From Limnoperna fortunei (taxonomy: Eukaryota > Mollusca > Bivalvia > Mytilida > Modiolidae): a stretch of DNA of 64,000 nt. The translations under genes were made by a program, and so were the position numbers. Positions 34,618-46,269 of this stretch are shown one piece after another (position 1 is the stretch's first letter; each line of letters starts with the position of its first letter). The notes below the pieces were generated by a model. The model made no database searches and was not told the DNA's origin. It saw nothing but the letters and a program-made list of their open reading frames with translations. The DNA is taken from the NCBI GenBank assembly GCA_944474755.1, contig OX104124.1, positions 4,862,437 to 4,926,436 on the forward strand, read 5' to 3'.

Positions 34618-35564
34618 CTGTTATATCACATCAAATATCTACAGTTTTACAGAGAATACGTAAACACTATATCTATCAATGAGTTTTTCAGGCTAGACAA
34701 TAGTGCTGATAAAAACGGGAGTTACTTCTCTTTTCAGGCTATTTAGAATTAAACACTATCTGTTTAACATTTAATTCATAAATAAAAACAAATAGATTTA
34801 CATCAATAAACTTACAAAATATATTATTTTTCTTTGTCAGAAATATCAACAAATTTAACGTTGATCCTGTTTTTGCCATGTTTGTTTACAGAGGAATAAA
34901 TATGTATACAACAGGGTTTCTAGTAAATTTGTGATGGTTATTTCCCCAAGCGGTAGACCTAATTTTGTATCTGTATAAAGCCTGTTGGTCAACAAATAAG
35001 AAAATGTAAATGGAATTAAAATATATTTTGCATATGCTGAGAAAATATCACACAAATGCACGGCGGTGCTAAATAGTGAAACAAGTATTATATGGTCTAT
35101 ACAGGAAGTTTGAAATATATAGTCATAAATAAGTGTCCTCGTAAATGAGATATGTCTTACAGGAGAGTCACCATATACATGTATTAGTGGGAGAGTTTTT
35201 GATGTAGACTTTAAAGTCGGATGATTACAATAGCACTCTGCTCACATGCAGGCGCAATATGTTTCCGTTCTATCATGAATAAATGATAAGGGCTAGTGAA
35301 AAAAAAATAAATGGAGCACTTTTTACATTTTCCTAAACTTTAATTTTTAATAAACTTATTTTACGTATACGATCAATTTTTCGATTTTGAAGATTTGTGT
35401 TTTTGTGGTGGATAAATTAAAGCACTATGATGTGTAACCATTTCATATGTACTTTCTGTACTGATGTACAATACACTGCATCCTAAAAGCTTTTTGACAA
35501 TTTAAACCACCTTAACATAAAATTAATCAATGTGATTACGCTCGATTCTATCAATTCTTCCATG

Positions 35565-36280
35565 AGTGTACATTTTACAACTTATACGTTATTCTATATT
35601 CTGCAATCGGTATCCATATTTGTAGACCGGTCACTGCTTTTAACCATTAAACTACCTAGGTTGATGTTATTCCATCTAACAAAAATGTCATGGTTGTCAG
35701 AGTGACGCTATGAGAAATCAATCTCTCAAATACGATCGGACACTTTTGCAGAGTCATATTTAGGCCTCCCCATTATTGGATTAAACTTTTTCTTAGACAT
35801 GATAATGAGTAGCTAAACAGGGGTTTAATACGAAGCACGCACAGCTTTCTCGTACCGAGCACGTGAGTATACCCATAAGCTCAACAGGGTTCGGGTTTTT
35901 TCTGCTTTCTTGGGTTTTTTGTATATGTTTTCTATATTTTCCCTTTACTGTCGGCTCATGGCGTGCGTGCGGTTTCCTTGCTACATGTATTTCTTTATAC
36001 TGTACAATTGCAATAAAATAATTCTTTCATTTAACTCAACTAAACTTCTTAATAATGAGAATTATTCTTCAGTGAGTTAAATTAGAAGTAATAAGAGCTG
36101 TATTTATGAAAGAAATTGGTGTATGAAGTCGCAAACTCACTCGTACACTTAACACGAAGCCCTTCTGTCTTCACTTAGTTTGTGAATGAGTTTTGTCCCT
36201 TTATACACCGACGAATTCCTCTTCAATAGCTTTCATTCTTATATAACATCAGAGATATAGACGTGACAAGGATATTAAAG
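35565..36280 (+). pseudogene. Retroelement 3' end relic, plus strand (copy 2 of 20055-20765)
   Basis: Paralogue of the relic at 20055-20765 inside the segmental duplication. The shared landmarks are TATTCTGCAATCGGTATCCA, the GTACCGAGCACGTGAGTATA block and ACACCGACGAATTCCTCTTC. It has no intact reading frame. Confidence 0.5.
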
Positions 36281-36445
36281 TAACGACGCAAAATGACATC
36301 TTAAGCCTAAATTAGTGTTTCTTATCGACAAATCAAGCCCGCACATTTATGATTTTCGTCTTTATTTTCTATTTTCGACATGCATTTCATAAAAGTGACC
36401 TTATGGATATTGTCTTTAAAGTGTATGTTAAAACCTCAGATGTGT

Positions 36446-37483
36446 TTAAAAGAGTAAGCGGATGTTAGTATTTTGCATATAGTTTGCTGAACTCATATAA
36501 TTTTTCTTGTCCTCTAAACATAACAAATACGTTGTCAATAAAAAATCTAACATTTGACGGATTTGGTTACCAGTATATTTAATATTTGATTTAATATCAT
36601 TGATGACGAAGTATGTTCTGCCAGGGCTAATTACCGGGTATATATATATCGTTTGATTCCTTTTTGTATCAAGCTGTATATGAGAAATGGCCATGTAGAG
36701 TGTCGAAAAAGCAAAAGTTTTATTGCTGTTACATTTGGGAAGAAATCCAGCAACTAAGATGTCTATTTCGAATATTTAACATTCCGCATTTCATTTATGC
36801 GACTCCTGGGGAAAGCAAGTTTCATTTATGCGACTCCTGAGAAAAGCAATTGTCACTGTATTTTTAAAGCACCGTTCTCATTGATGTTAAAAAGTAGTCA
36901 GGTTTGTTGATAAAGGTTTGTTGATACACTTCTTGATATGGATTTATGTGAAGTGTTGGTATCTGATACAAGAAGGGGAGATCAGCTTTGATATGGAGAG
37001 CAAATGATGCAACACTTCTTGTAATTTTCAAGAATCCTCTCGGACAGCGTAGCGTTTCTTGAAGATGAATATATTTTTGTAAAGGGTCGTATCTGCTGGC
37101 ACAACAAAATATTTTTCATGCATGTTGGACATAGTTTTATCAGCATCCAAATTGCTGCAGACTAAAGATGCTTTATTACCCATGAACCTTCTTAAATGAC
37201 GTATTCTTTTTCTAGTCATTGACCTCATGGGTTTTATCAACTCGGACTAGGCAGCAAAGTCCTGGCCATCTTGCATTACACATTGTATGGCATAGTCCAA
37301 TAGTGTATCCGTAAGCACACGGTATGTCGGTTCTTTGGAAATGATATTGAGGAAACATTCTATGTCAACAATGTTCAGATCTCTATTTATCGCGTTACCT
37401 AAAGAGCTATAAATGAATAGGGAATAGTGGCAAGAACAGTCATGAAGTTTGGCTTTGAAGTAATTGATCAAAAGATGCTGCAA
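36446..37483 (-). pseudogene. Reverse-transcriptase relic, probably Penelope-type (copy 2)
   Basis: On the minus strand the order is as follows. FLNIISKEPTYRVLTDTLLD is in the N-terminal region (37247-37483). MSNMHEKYFVVPADTTLYKN (37028-37240) resembles the K-Y-V-V-x-P-A-D-K-A segment of related mollusc RTs as I recall them. KTFAFSTLYMA is motif A (about 36700), and YTGNQIRQMLDFLL is at 36446-36694. Stops and frameshifts separate the pieces, and a deletion just after motif A removes sequence present in copy 1. Motif A has Ala where Asp is needed, the same change as copy 1. An upstream ORF at 37493-37723 may belong to the same element, but I could not place it. Confidence 0.62.
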
Positions 37484-39189
37484 TACACGTTATTAGTTGA
37501 AGATTCTGGGTGCTATGGGGTAGTATAGGTATAAGACATAATCGTAACATAATTGTTTTAAGGTATTGCTGTATTTTTGTATGTAACACACCTGTGATTC
37601 AAGATTTCCAAGATGTATATCATTTATTACTTTGGTAGCGAGAATTAAAGAAGGAAAAGTACTAGGTTCTTGTTCATATTTGTATGTGTTAACAACAATC
37701 TGTTTGAACAGTCTGTTTTCCAATTATAAAATAATTGCAACTAATATGTAGAGAGAAGACGGAGTGTCTGTTACAGATGTCTATAGACATTCCATATAAA
37801 ATCATAAGGCAGTTGAATAAAGTATAATTGTGTACGAACATGTAATATAATACAATGATTCACGTTCTTAAAATTTAAGCATGGTTTGTTTTCTTGAAAT
37901 GACAATCTATAGACGTCAAGGCATAATAGTTATCAGTTCTTCAATGGATATTTCGAGGGTTGTTTACAAAAGATCGCATCATAAAATGTAGCAGTTTGAC
38001 ATTTGCATAAAAGTTGTTTTAATTAATTTCTTGAAAGAAGAAAACGAACAATTTAGTCATTTAGAAAATGTTTTGCATTTGTAGTGATCTAACTAAAACA
38101 ATGACTTCAAAGTTCACACTGGAATGATAAAAAATGAAAGCACTACAATGTGTACCCATTGAGGCACTGAATCCATTGCATTTGTAGAATACACAATGAA
38201 AAAAATTGTTGCGTTTATACTAAAAATTTTACTAACGGAAATCTAGATAAATTGAAGTATTTACCATATTATATGCAAATGCAAAATTATAGATGTTATA
38301 TTTCAACATCTTAAACAATATACATATTATGTCACCCAACTTTAAAACATTTACTGATTACCTCTGAATAATATCATGTGACTTTTATCAATGGCATCTC
38401 TTGATAGCCAGCGCCAAAATTTGTTTGCAGAGGGTGACAAAATTGAAACCTAAACCTGTAATGGGGAGACAAAACCTTTGTCACCCTCGAAATAACGTGA
38501 CTGACAACTTTAACCTTGACTATTCTATTTTTAAGCGCACCTGATCGACAACATGACAATTTTTTTGCAATATTTACATTTACAATTATGGATGAAATAT
38601 TTTATTAAAGATAAGGTTATGAGAAATAACACCAATAAAGAAACGTACTTGGTCTATGTTGATTTGCTCGAATTAATATAACAATTGTTGCCTTCTTGAT
38701 CAGTATATATCCAGAATTTTCACCTTGCATGGGTTGTTTTCCCTCGGGCTCCGGAAAGACAACCCACGCAAAAAATGAATGTCCAACTCTTCAAACTTTT
38801 GAAGATTACAGTCAAATATCAGAAATTGTACTGTCATCAAAATTGTGTTTAATATATTAGCGTTGTCGTTAATTATTTGGTGGAAAAAGCCACTTAAAAA
38901 TGGGTAATATCTTTCTTTGTTTCGTTGTTACTTCATACCAATATAATTTAACAAAAAAATTCATGATGTTGTACGAACGTAAAACGTTATTATTGTTACC
39001 GTAATGACATGTAAATAAAAAGTGTATTTATGTATTTAAATAAGTTTATGATCCTTAAACTTTTTTCAACTGTATCACAATTTTTATATTTTGCTTTGTT
39101 TTATATAATCAATCCACTTTTTACATATATCCCCAGTTGCAGCATGCCATCAATGTATTTGTATTACGTAATCACATTCCACATTTTAC

Positions 39190-39417
39190 AGTTTCCATTA
39201 ACCAGTATGATCATGGTCAAGCTGTGTTTTGTCAGTGGTTTCGATAATTTGAAGTTATTTAAATCTCACAGTTTTCGCAATGGTGCTGCTACTACAACAC
39301 ATCTTTTTGGGTATACAGATAACCAGGTACAAAACATAGGGCGATGGTCTTCTGTTTCTTATCATAGGTACATTAGAATTTCTTTACTTTCTGGTTTAAA
39401 GGTTAGTGGAACTGACT
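39190..39417 (+). pseudogene. Tyrosine recombinase C-terminal exon
   Basis: After an ATTTTACAG acceptor the frame reads FPLTSMIMVKLCFVSGFDNL, then LFKSHSFRNGAATTTHLFGY, TDNQVQNIGRWSSVSYHRYI and RISLLSGLKVSGTD, then stops. The HSFR (His-x-x-Arg box), the GRW, and the Tyr in SYHRYIRI are the C-terminal catalytic signature of tyrosine recombinases, of the kind found in DIRS or Crypton elements and in intron-containing recombinase-like proteins common in molluscs. The earlier Arg and the N-terminal core-binding domain are not visible upstream. HSFR-NGA replaces the usual HSFR-IGA. A truncated copy lies 2.08 kb downstream. It is probably a transposon remnant; whether the exon is still spliced is unknown. 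Confidence 0.72.
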
Positions 39418-39419
39418 GA

Positions 39420-41085
39420 GGCGGTCTACTATTTTCCTGAGTATTTTTACATTTTTGCCAATGGTATATTTAAGTTAAAATCATATATATCATATACCAG
39501 TATTGAAGACACAATGATTTCGAATTTTCTCTCGAGACTGACTTAGGCGGCTCTTGAGTATATCACTTATTTATGCCACACAATTTTTGCTGTTTACAAA
39601 ATAAGTGTTTTTATTAGATGTATTTATGTTGAATACTAGCAATTAATGTAGCTGTGTTAGTATTAAGCTACAACTTTGTTAGCGCTGTATGAATTTTTTC
39701 GTGGCATTCATTTTTTCGTTGCCTTTGTGTACTAAATTGTATGTTTATTATAATATGTTCAATTTCATCTAACGGTGTTCATACTCTACGGACTTTAATT
39801 TAAACTGTTACTAGTGGGCACAGACTTCACCAGAAAAGTAGACAGTATCTCTATTAACAGCAAGCATAGTGGGATACTTGTACATTGATGCATTAATATG
39901 GCTTGAATACTCCAATACTTCTACATGCTTCTGGAGTGTTAGTAAATACAAGGACTTGACAATGTTTAGGTCTAACACCACTATAATAGTATTGACAAAG
40001 AGATCAAGGATTGTGCACTACAGGTACATTTCGTCATTAACATGGCTTTAATGATCACATTTATTCTATATGTTTATGAAGAATTATTCATGACAATGAC
40101 TTCACTGTTTAGGAATACTATACGTATTATCAATTTCTAATCACAAATGAATGGCATTTACATAGAGTTCAAGGATTGTGGGCTACATGTACATTTTGCG
40201 ATTACATTCGTGTTAATAGTAACATTTCGTCTACATGTTTATAGAAGGTTCTTTACAAGGATGAAAATAACACCAGTATCAGTTAGATTTATCAACAACG
40301 TCTACTATATTTTTCAACTTTGTTAATGAGGAATTTTATGCACTTTGAATTAACATCGTTTATACAGACATTTATATCTGCATGAGGAGTATGTGATGCA
40401 TTGTTGTTTTAATCAACGTTTAATGACTTCAAACTTCTGGTCAGGGAGATGCCTATGTATAATGGGCATACAACCTAACATTATGGATATTCATTGGAAT
40501 TTGCGTTGGGATTCCTACAATATTTTGATACAATGGATATGCATTATAATACTGACCATCATCTACGAGTAACTGTCTTTGAATGAAGTAAACTTCATTT
40601 ACGGAGGTTGCAGATTATATGTCTCTATATTAAAACTTACTGTAACTTTGGTGCACTATTATTTAATTTGTTCCTGTAAATATCATACGGATATTTTTTG
40701 CTTGCATAATTTATTATGTTTGTTTATTTTATTGCTGAATACTTTGAGAAATTCTATTTTCACCACAGCAGGCATTGTTTCATTTATACATTTTTGCCAC
40801 ATAGGTGGTCTCTATATGGTCAATAATTCAGAGAGGGTGGGGCAGCTCCTTAATCTGTCATTTTATTTAGTTTAAGGAGCTTCGCTTAACATGTATGTTT
40901 ATAGATATGCAAGTTTTGTATGTTTTAATACTTGTCTTTTTTGCATGTTGTATTTTTTTATGTTTATACCTTTCTTGGCATTTCTATTAAAATGCTCTTT
41001 ACGACAATCATTGTTTGTTTATTGTTTGTTTAAAGCGAACAGAGCTCTTTTTGCCACTCTAAGGTCATGTCGTTTAAGTGATCAT
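39420..41085. other. Spacer between the recombinase exon and its truncated copy
   Basis: AT-rich. The ORFs 39869-40051, 40579-40875 and 40891-41088 are Phe, Leu, Tyr and Cys-rich with no domain signature. Nothing is supported. Confidence 0.55.
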
Positions 41086-41320
41086 TAGTGTATTTATGTA
41101 TATAAATGAATTTATGATCCTTAAACGTTTTTCAATTGTTTTATAATTTTTATATTTTATTTTATGTAATCAATCCACTTTTAACATATATCATCAGTTG
41201 CAGCATGCCATCAGTGTATTTGTATTACGTAATAACATTCCACATTTTACAGTTTCCATTAACAAGTTTGATCAGGGTCACTCTGTGTTTTTTCAGTGGT
41301 TTCGATAATTTGAAGTTATT
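41086..41320 (+). pseudogene. Truncated duplicate of the tyrosine recombinase exon
   Basis: 41086-41320 matches 39010-39290, including the acceptor region and the segment LCFFSGFDNLKLF. It breaks off just before the KSHSFR box and runs into unrelated CCACTTCCTTCCCCACC sequence. It has lost the catalytic His, Arg and Tyr and cannot be active. Confidence 0.7.
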
Positions 41321-41801
41321 TGATTTTCCACTTCCTTCCCCACCTCCCTCCTAAAATTTCATCTTATGATTCGTCCAATATGCGTGAAATAATTTCCTTT
41401 CGGATTGTTTTAACATTTATTTATCTAAAAGTTCAGTGGACTATCTTTACACTCAGGGAAGATTAAAAAATAATATGAGATTTTCAGGCGTTTTATGCAG
41501 TATGCAGTTGTACCCTTTGCCAGAAATACACACATTTAAGTGCAATTTACTTTTGCAAATCATAGATGCGCGTTTAAAAATGAAAACTAACAATACAAAA
41601 TTAAATGTAAACCTAGAAATGAGCACCCACAGTAATCAAGATTATCAGAAAGTAAGGCATGCTGTCATTTTACAAATCTTATTAGATAATTGACCTTCGT
41701 GTCCTGAAGTTCTGAATATTCGTTTAATATCACGTATTATGGTCTTATTTACATTCATTTTCTTTGTACATCATTAAACTCTAAAAAAAAAGTATTAAGT
41801 A

Positions 41802-41887
41802 CCAGGGTGCCGTTTCATAAGGGATGCAATTTAAATGGGATAACGTGCACGTTAAGCTAACGATCGCTTTATGAAACGACACCCAGG
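41802..41887. mobile_element. 86-bp palindromic MITE-like element
   Basis: CAGGGTGCCGTTTCATAA at the left is inverted at the right as TTATGAAACGACACCCAGG. The interior holds a TAACGTGCACGTTA palindrome (41841-41854). The size and near-complete self-complementarity fit a small foldback element. No target duplication was clear. Confidence 0.65.
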
Positions 41888-42337
41888 TTTTATTCGTATA
41901 TCTATGGTTTTAAGGATATAAATTATTATTAAATCACTTTATTGAATAAACAAAAGGATTGGATAACAGAAAAAGCCTATAAAGATCCTCTCTATAAACT
42001 GACTGTGATAACAAGGGCATGCAAAATAACATGTATACACTTATAATTAATCATCAAAAGCACTATAATATAAACATAAAAAGTTTAGCTTGTACGTACT
42101 TGGGAGAATAGATCGTATGGCTGATTCTGGTTATAATATAGAAAAATTGTGCTTAGTAATACAATTATGGAGATTGAATAATGGTAGTGTTTTTTATTAA
42201 TAGCAGAACCTAAATAGCTTGTTATTTGATTAATGAAATAATATGAGTTGGAAAAGTATTGGTATAATAAGAGAAAAAAAGAAAAGAAAAAAAAACATTA
42301 CAAATATGTACAATGGTTATAAAGGACTGGAGCTCTA

Positions 42338-42740
42338 GAACTAGTTGATTTTTTGTGTATCTTTGATAAATTCAAGCACCGCATGTGGAATTTCTATGTT
42401 GTCATCTGGAAAGAGATAGGTATTGTTCCCAAGAAGGGTATCACCATCTAGATGATGGTTAAATGTTGATAGTTTATCTAGTAAGTAAGCTCGTTGACGC
42501 TCATATAATGGGCATCGAGGAAAAAAGTGGACGTTATATTTAATGTTACCACCACAGTCATATTCAGATCTTTCAGTAAGTGAGATTGATATAAGTGATG
42601 GTTTAAGTTACTTACTACATTACGAAGGCAACATTATATAATATTGAAATGTCTTGGACCAATCAAGTAGTTCGCAGGGGACTCACCAGATCTGAACTTA
42701 ACTTGTTCCTGAACACAGAGATAGATGGCAAGTTTTGTAC
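42338..42740 (-). pseudogene. Non-LTR retrotransposon ORF2 C-terminus relic
   Basis: On the minus strand the end of a LINE-like ORF reads YDCGGNIKYNVHFFPRCPLY, ERQRAYLLDKL and IPHAVLEFIKDTQKIN, then stops. The C..G...H...CP.Y pattern is the zinc-knuckle-like C-terminal motif of many non-LTR polyproteins. Further upstream, ISVFRNKL, YLIGPRHFNII and CCLRNVVSNLNHHLYQSHLL follow in a shifted frame with an internal stop. The reverse transcriptase itself is not present. It is a dead 3' fragment. Confidence 0.7.
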
Positions 42741-42939
42741 ATCAGTATCAAATCTGTTCTAGGCATCTAGTGCAGATGGTAAAAAACTAGTTTTATAGGT
42801 CTGAGTAAGAGACCAGGGAACATTAAAATAATCTGGGGTTTCTAGGAGGATATTGTTCATCTAAGTTAATATTGGAGATAATATATTCAAACATATAACT
42901 AAGTAGGTATCAATGCAAAGTCTACTATATAAAACCCTG

Positions 42940-43330
42940 AACCCAATAAAAACCATGGGTGCACTCAGCTGCTTCGGACGACTAAGCAGTGCCTGCCTCT
43001 AACTAGGGACGCGTCGAGTTACTCATTGTCATGCCTAGGGAAAAGTCAAATCCAGGTAAAGGAAACACCGCCTATGACTTAGCGAAAATGGCAGGTCGTT
43101 TTTGAGACACTGATTTCCCATAACGATCAATGAAGTCATGGTGACGACCATAGAAATTCTGGATAGATAACTTAAACCTAGGTACAACAAACCTTCGTTT
43201 GAGTATTTTAGCAGTCAACAGCAGTGATCGGTCTAGAAAATCGTAATACCGATCACAGGATCTAGAATAATGTGTATTTGTAAAGAAAAATAAACAAGTT
43301 GGTAACATATGACATATATTAGCCACAACC
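42940..43330 (-). pseudogene. Reverse-transcriptase C-terminus and 3' end relic
   Basis: The minus strand reads YSRSCDRYYDFLDRSLLLTA, KILKRRFVVPRFKLSIQNFY and GRHHDFIDRYGKSVSQ. This is the C-terminal tail of the RT family whose body is seen at 20.9 and 36.5 kb. Downstream the 3' blocks GAGGCAGGCACTGCTTAGTC and GAGTGCACCCATGGTTTTTA follow. It is the best-preserved copy of this tail in the window. The RT palm is missing, so this is a 5'-truncated copy. Confidence 0.7.
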
Positions 43331-43529
43331 AGAAAACATATGACGTTATGTGGATTACTGTTGTGTCAATTTGTTATTTTTCTGCATTGAATAACTATTT
43401 TGAATGAGCATATATAAATAGTGGTCAACATATACTAGTAGTGGTTTTACTGTCTTTGCCCAGGCAGAACAGTGAACAGAATTTAGCAATTTAACAGACA
43501 ATGGTAGACCAATGAAAGGAGACATGAGA

Positions 43530-44830
43530 TGTATGAAGAACATGTCTACAAAAATTGTCAGAAACTATCCAATATAACAACTGAGATCAACTATTATATT
43601 GAGATAATAAAATCCCCAAAAGTTAGTACATACGACGTAGATCAAGGCAAGAGAATTTCAGCAGAACTTTTTCAAAATATACAGAACTATCAGACACTTT
43701 CATTTGCAACCTTAATCGAGCAAATACAAGGAAACTATACGTGAACTCTCCTCACACCAGTTAATTGGAAATATGTCAATACACACAGAAGATGTGGCCC
43801 TAAAATATGCAGAAACAAAACTGTCCACTTTGCCAGATATGAACAGACGCAATGAAATCAATTTACAAAATATGTCTAGTAGACAGAAAAATGTAATGTC
43901 ACAACAAATGTTTAAGCAAAAACACAAATACCCAGCTCGATCGTCAGTAATTAACACAAAAATTTACAGAACGGAAAGTCTTAAAAGTACAATTTTAATG
44001 CGCCAGTGAGATGGAAGGAACACGAAACCTACTTCCAAATTCCACAGAGAGAGGTTGAAGACAACACTACATTTCAGAAAGCTCGTTTCGAGTAGAAAAG
44101 AACACAACCATCTTAGCAGAACAAGAGGTCGCAGTGGCCAAGTCCGAGTTACATGCAATGGAAGCCGCTAGTGAAAAGCATGACAAAGGCAGGGTTGCAT
44201 CATTATTCTAATTATGTTATCTAACAAAACAGGTTAAATAATAAACGAAATATCAGCATGTCCGATTCTTACATACATGTACGAATGCTAACCAACAACA
44301 TACATAAGAACTCTGAATCGAGAGGAACACATACAAACTAAAAAACTGTTTGACTGATTTCGAAGGACATTTAGAACAACAACCTGCTAACATACTTAGA
44401 AACCATACACCGACAGAGACTACCACTAGCATTCAGAATAATGGCTTGAATTGTCAAAGTTTCTCCTTAAGATAGACATAGTGATATCCAGACGACTAAA
44501 ATATGATGACAGTCCTGAAGGTTATCTATCATGGAAGGACACTTTCAAATCTGTTATGCGAGAAATTGATGCACCTGGTGAAGAAATCTACTTAATGATA
44601 AAATGGCTTTTACCAGATTCAGCGAGACAAATCAACGATATCAAAGTTTCTAATGCAGGGAATGCAGCATTCGATTTAACTACATCATGGGGAAGACATA
44701 CGCAGCGAACCCCTAAATGGTTGAATCCGCATTTCAAAAATAGGTTTCATCCTATCCAAAAATTCATCATAGAAAAAAGAAAGGGACGAACTTTCTGAAA
44801 TATGACCAGCAAAAGAAAAACCAGAGTATT
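43530..44830 (+). pseudogene. BEL/Pao retrotransposon gag relic
   Basis: Broken plus-strand frames match the N-terminal region of BEL/Pao polyproteins. From about 44100 a helical stretch reads ILAEQEVAVAKSELHAMEAA. At 44451-44798 the conserved gag block reads DIVISRRLKYDDSPEGYLSW, KDTFKSVMREIDAPGEEIYL and MIKWLLPDSARQINDIKVSN, as in DUF1759-type gag domains. After about 44690 the frame shifts, and the expected W-x-R-L-x-E-x-Y-G-S-P segment is scrambled. The ORFs 43529-43744 and 43773-44009 are earlier pieces. A reverse-transcriptase fragment of the same class is at 47480-47815, perhaps from the same insertion, with later insertions between. Confidence 0.66.
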
Positions 44831-45029
44831 CCGCACTTTTGACCTATTTTGATAACGATACCGTCTTTGGATGACTCAGAAATACTACTAATTGTAACAT
44901 AATACAACATTTTTCCTTTGAATTTTTATGGGTTAATCACACTTAATCTGTGTGTTAAAGAAAATCATTCTTTAACATCAGAAATTTCTTGTTAAACAAC
45001 GGTTCTGATCACCTGATAAAATTTTAATG

Positions 45030-45247
45030 TAGGGTTACCAGATGTTGACCATGATCCTCTGATCACGTAGAAGTTATTGCTTAACAAGGAAATAAAAATA
45101 GACATTTAAGTGTAAAGAATATTTATTTATATTGAGTCTTATAGTTATAATAAAAAATGATACAAACTTTTGTTTTAATTTTTTTATAAAATATATTTTA
45201 ATTTGCTTAACAAACAATTGTTAACTGCAACAGCATGCTATTTATTC
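45030..45247. repeat. Repeat shared with 56440-56720
   Basis: TAGGGTTACCAGATGTTG through ACAAACTTTTGTTTTAAT and CTTAACAAACAATTGTTAA matches 56440-56720 in order, and both are followed by the same SINE. The two are copies of one ancestral segment. Confidence 0.78.
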
Positions 45248-45500
45248 TGTGACTGAGTGGTAAAGGTAGTTCATCTTATATTGACCACGTGGTCTGTCAA
45301 CACTGAGATTGTGGGTTCGGGTCTCACTCATGCATTTTGGGTGAGCCCTACTGCTTTGTAATTCACAAGGATTACCAGTTTTCCTACCAAAGTTCACGGC
45401 TTTTCTCTCGGAAACTAAGCCTTTTTTCAGAATAAAACCTGTATGCCATGATTTAACTAATTAATTGTTGGAATGTGGCGTTAAACAACACACTCAAACA
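45248..45500 (+). mobile_element. Complete tRNA-derived SINE
   Basis: The SINE has a tRNA-like head with GTGACTGAGTGGTAAAGG and a box B, GGTTCGGGTC (45314-45323), then CCAGTTTTCCTACC, TATGCCATGATTTAAC and GGCGTTAAACAACACACTC. It supplies the uninterrupted version of the SINE that is split by element A elsewhere in the window. The A insertion point corresponds to bases 45290-45291. Confidence 0.8.
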
Positions 45501-45970
45501 TGCAATATTTATTTAATGACAGATTGTAAATAAATTCTACATAGTAGGTTAGGTGTCCGCAACTAAATTTTAGGCCTTGCACTTTGTATTATGTCTTCGG
45601 TAAATGTTTTAAAAGTTAAAGTTGCTTTGTGGTTTCTTTGTTTTATTGTTCAAATGAGGTCAGCTGGTATGAACAAGAGATAAAATTTTATTAGAACTTA
45701 TTGTTTGCTTTATTTAGTTTCTTGAAGTTTCCTGACGAACTTCATTATTTACATTTCTTTTCATTCTGTATATTTATATTTTTTTTCATTTTATTATTTT
45801 ATTAAATAAATAATTCAAGGTAAAATAGTTTTTCTTACAGATGATTGGCCTCTTAAAAAAAATTTACAACTCTCGATTTCAAACATCGGAGTTCTGGTTA
45901 TCCATGATGGAAATAATAGAAGCAGACGACATTATGTCATTTAAAGATAATCTGTCCAAATGTATCTTCA

Positions 45971-46269
45971 TTTGTTCGAAAAGTTAAAGGTGTTCAATCA
46001 AACGGACTAAAAAATGGAGATAAGATCATTCTTATAAAGGCAGTAATAGATAAAAATTAAGTTGATAATCTTGGAGAGGAATGTGTCACGTTGGATATAA
46101 CAGAAAAATGGCTTACAAATCCAAAAGAAATCAATGTTTCTTTTATATCAAGAACATTAATTTTAGAATTAGGATTCTATATCAACAGAAACTGTGTCCA
46201 TGAAAATGAAAAACAACTTGTGCTTTTGGGATACAGTTTCTATGTAAGCTACATACATTCACACATTTA
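45971..46269 (+). pseudogene. Protein-like fragment of unknown family with one stop
   Basis: The plus-strand frame reads FVRKVKGVQSNGLKNGDKII, then one in-frame TAA near 46060, then VDNLGEECVTLDITEKWLTN, PKEINVSFISRTLILELGFY and INRNCVHENEKQLVLLGYSF. The composition is protein-like and far from the local AT-rich noise. The pattern LDITEKWLTNP loosely resembles the D-[IV]-T-x4-W-L segment of TGF-beta-superfamily prodomains, but no cystine-knot domain follows within reach. It may instead be part of the element at 46270-47180. Function is not assignable. Confidence 0.35.

Larger units (their letters stand above)
33835..39015. repeat. About 5.2-kb segmental duplication, copy 2
   Basis: Direct-orientation paralogue of 18215-23400. 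It differs by a 342-bp retroelement insertion with its own target duplication (34276-34617) and by extra reverse-transcriptase sequence (about 37200-37730) that copy 1 lacks. Confidence 0.8.

Noticed and set aside
42328..42352. GCTCTAGAACTAGT resembles a cloning-vector polylinker
   Set aside because: The match is only about 14 bp and lacks the neighbouring vector sites. The bases are the end of the non-LTR reading frame and its stop. Coincidence, not vector contamination.
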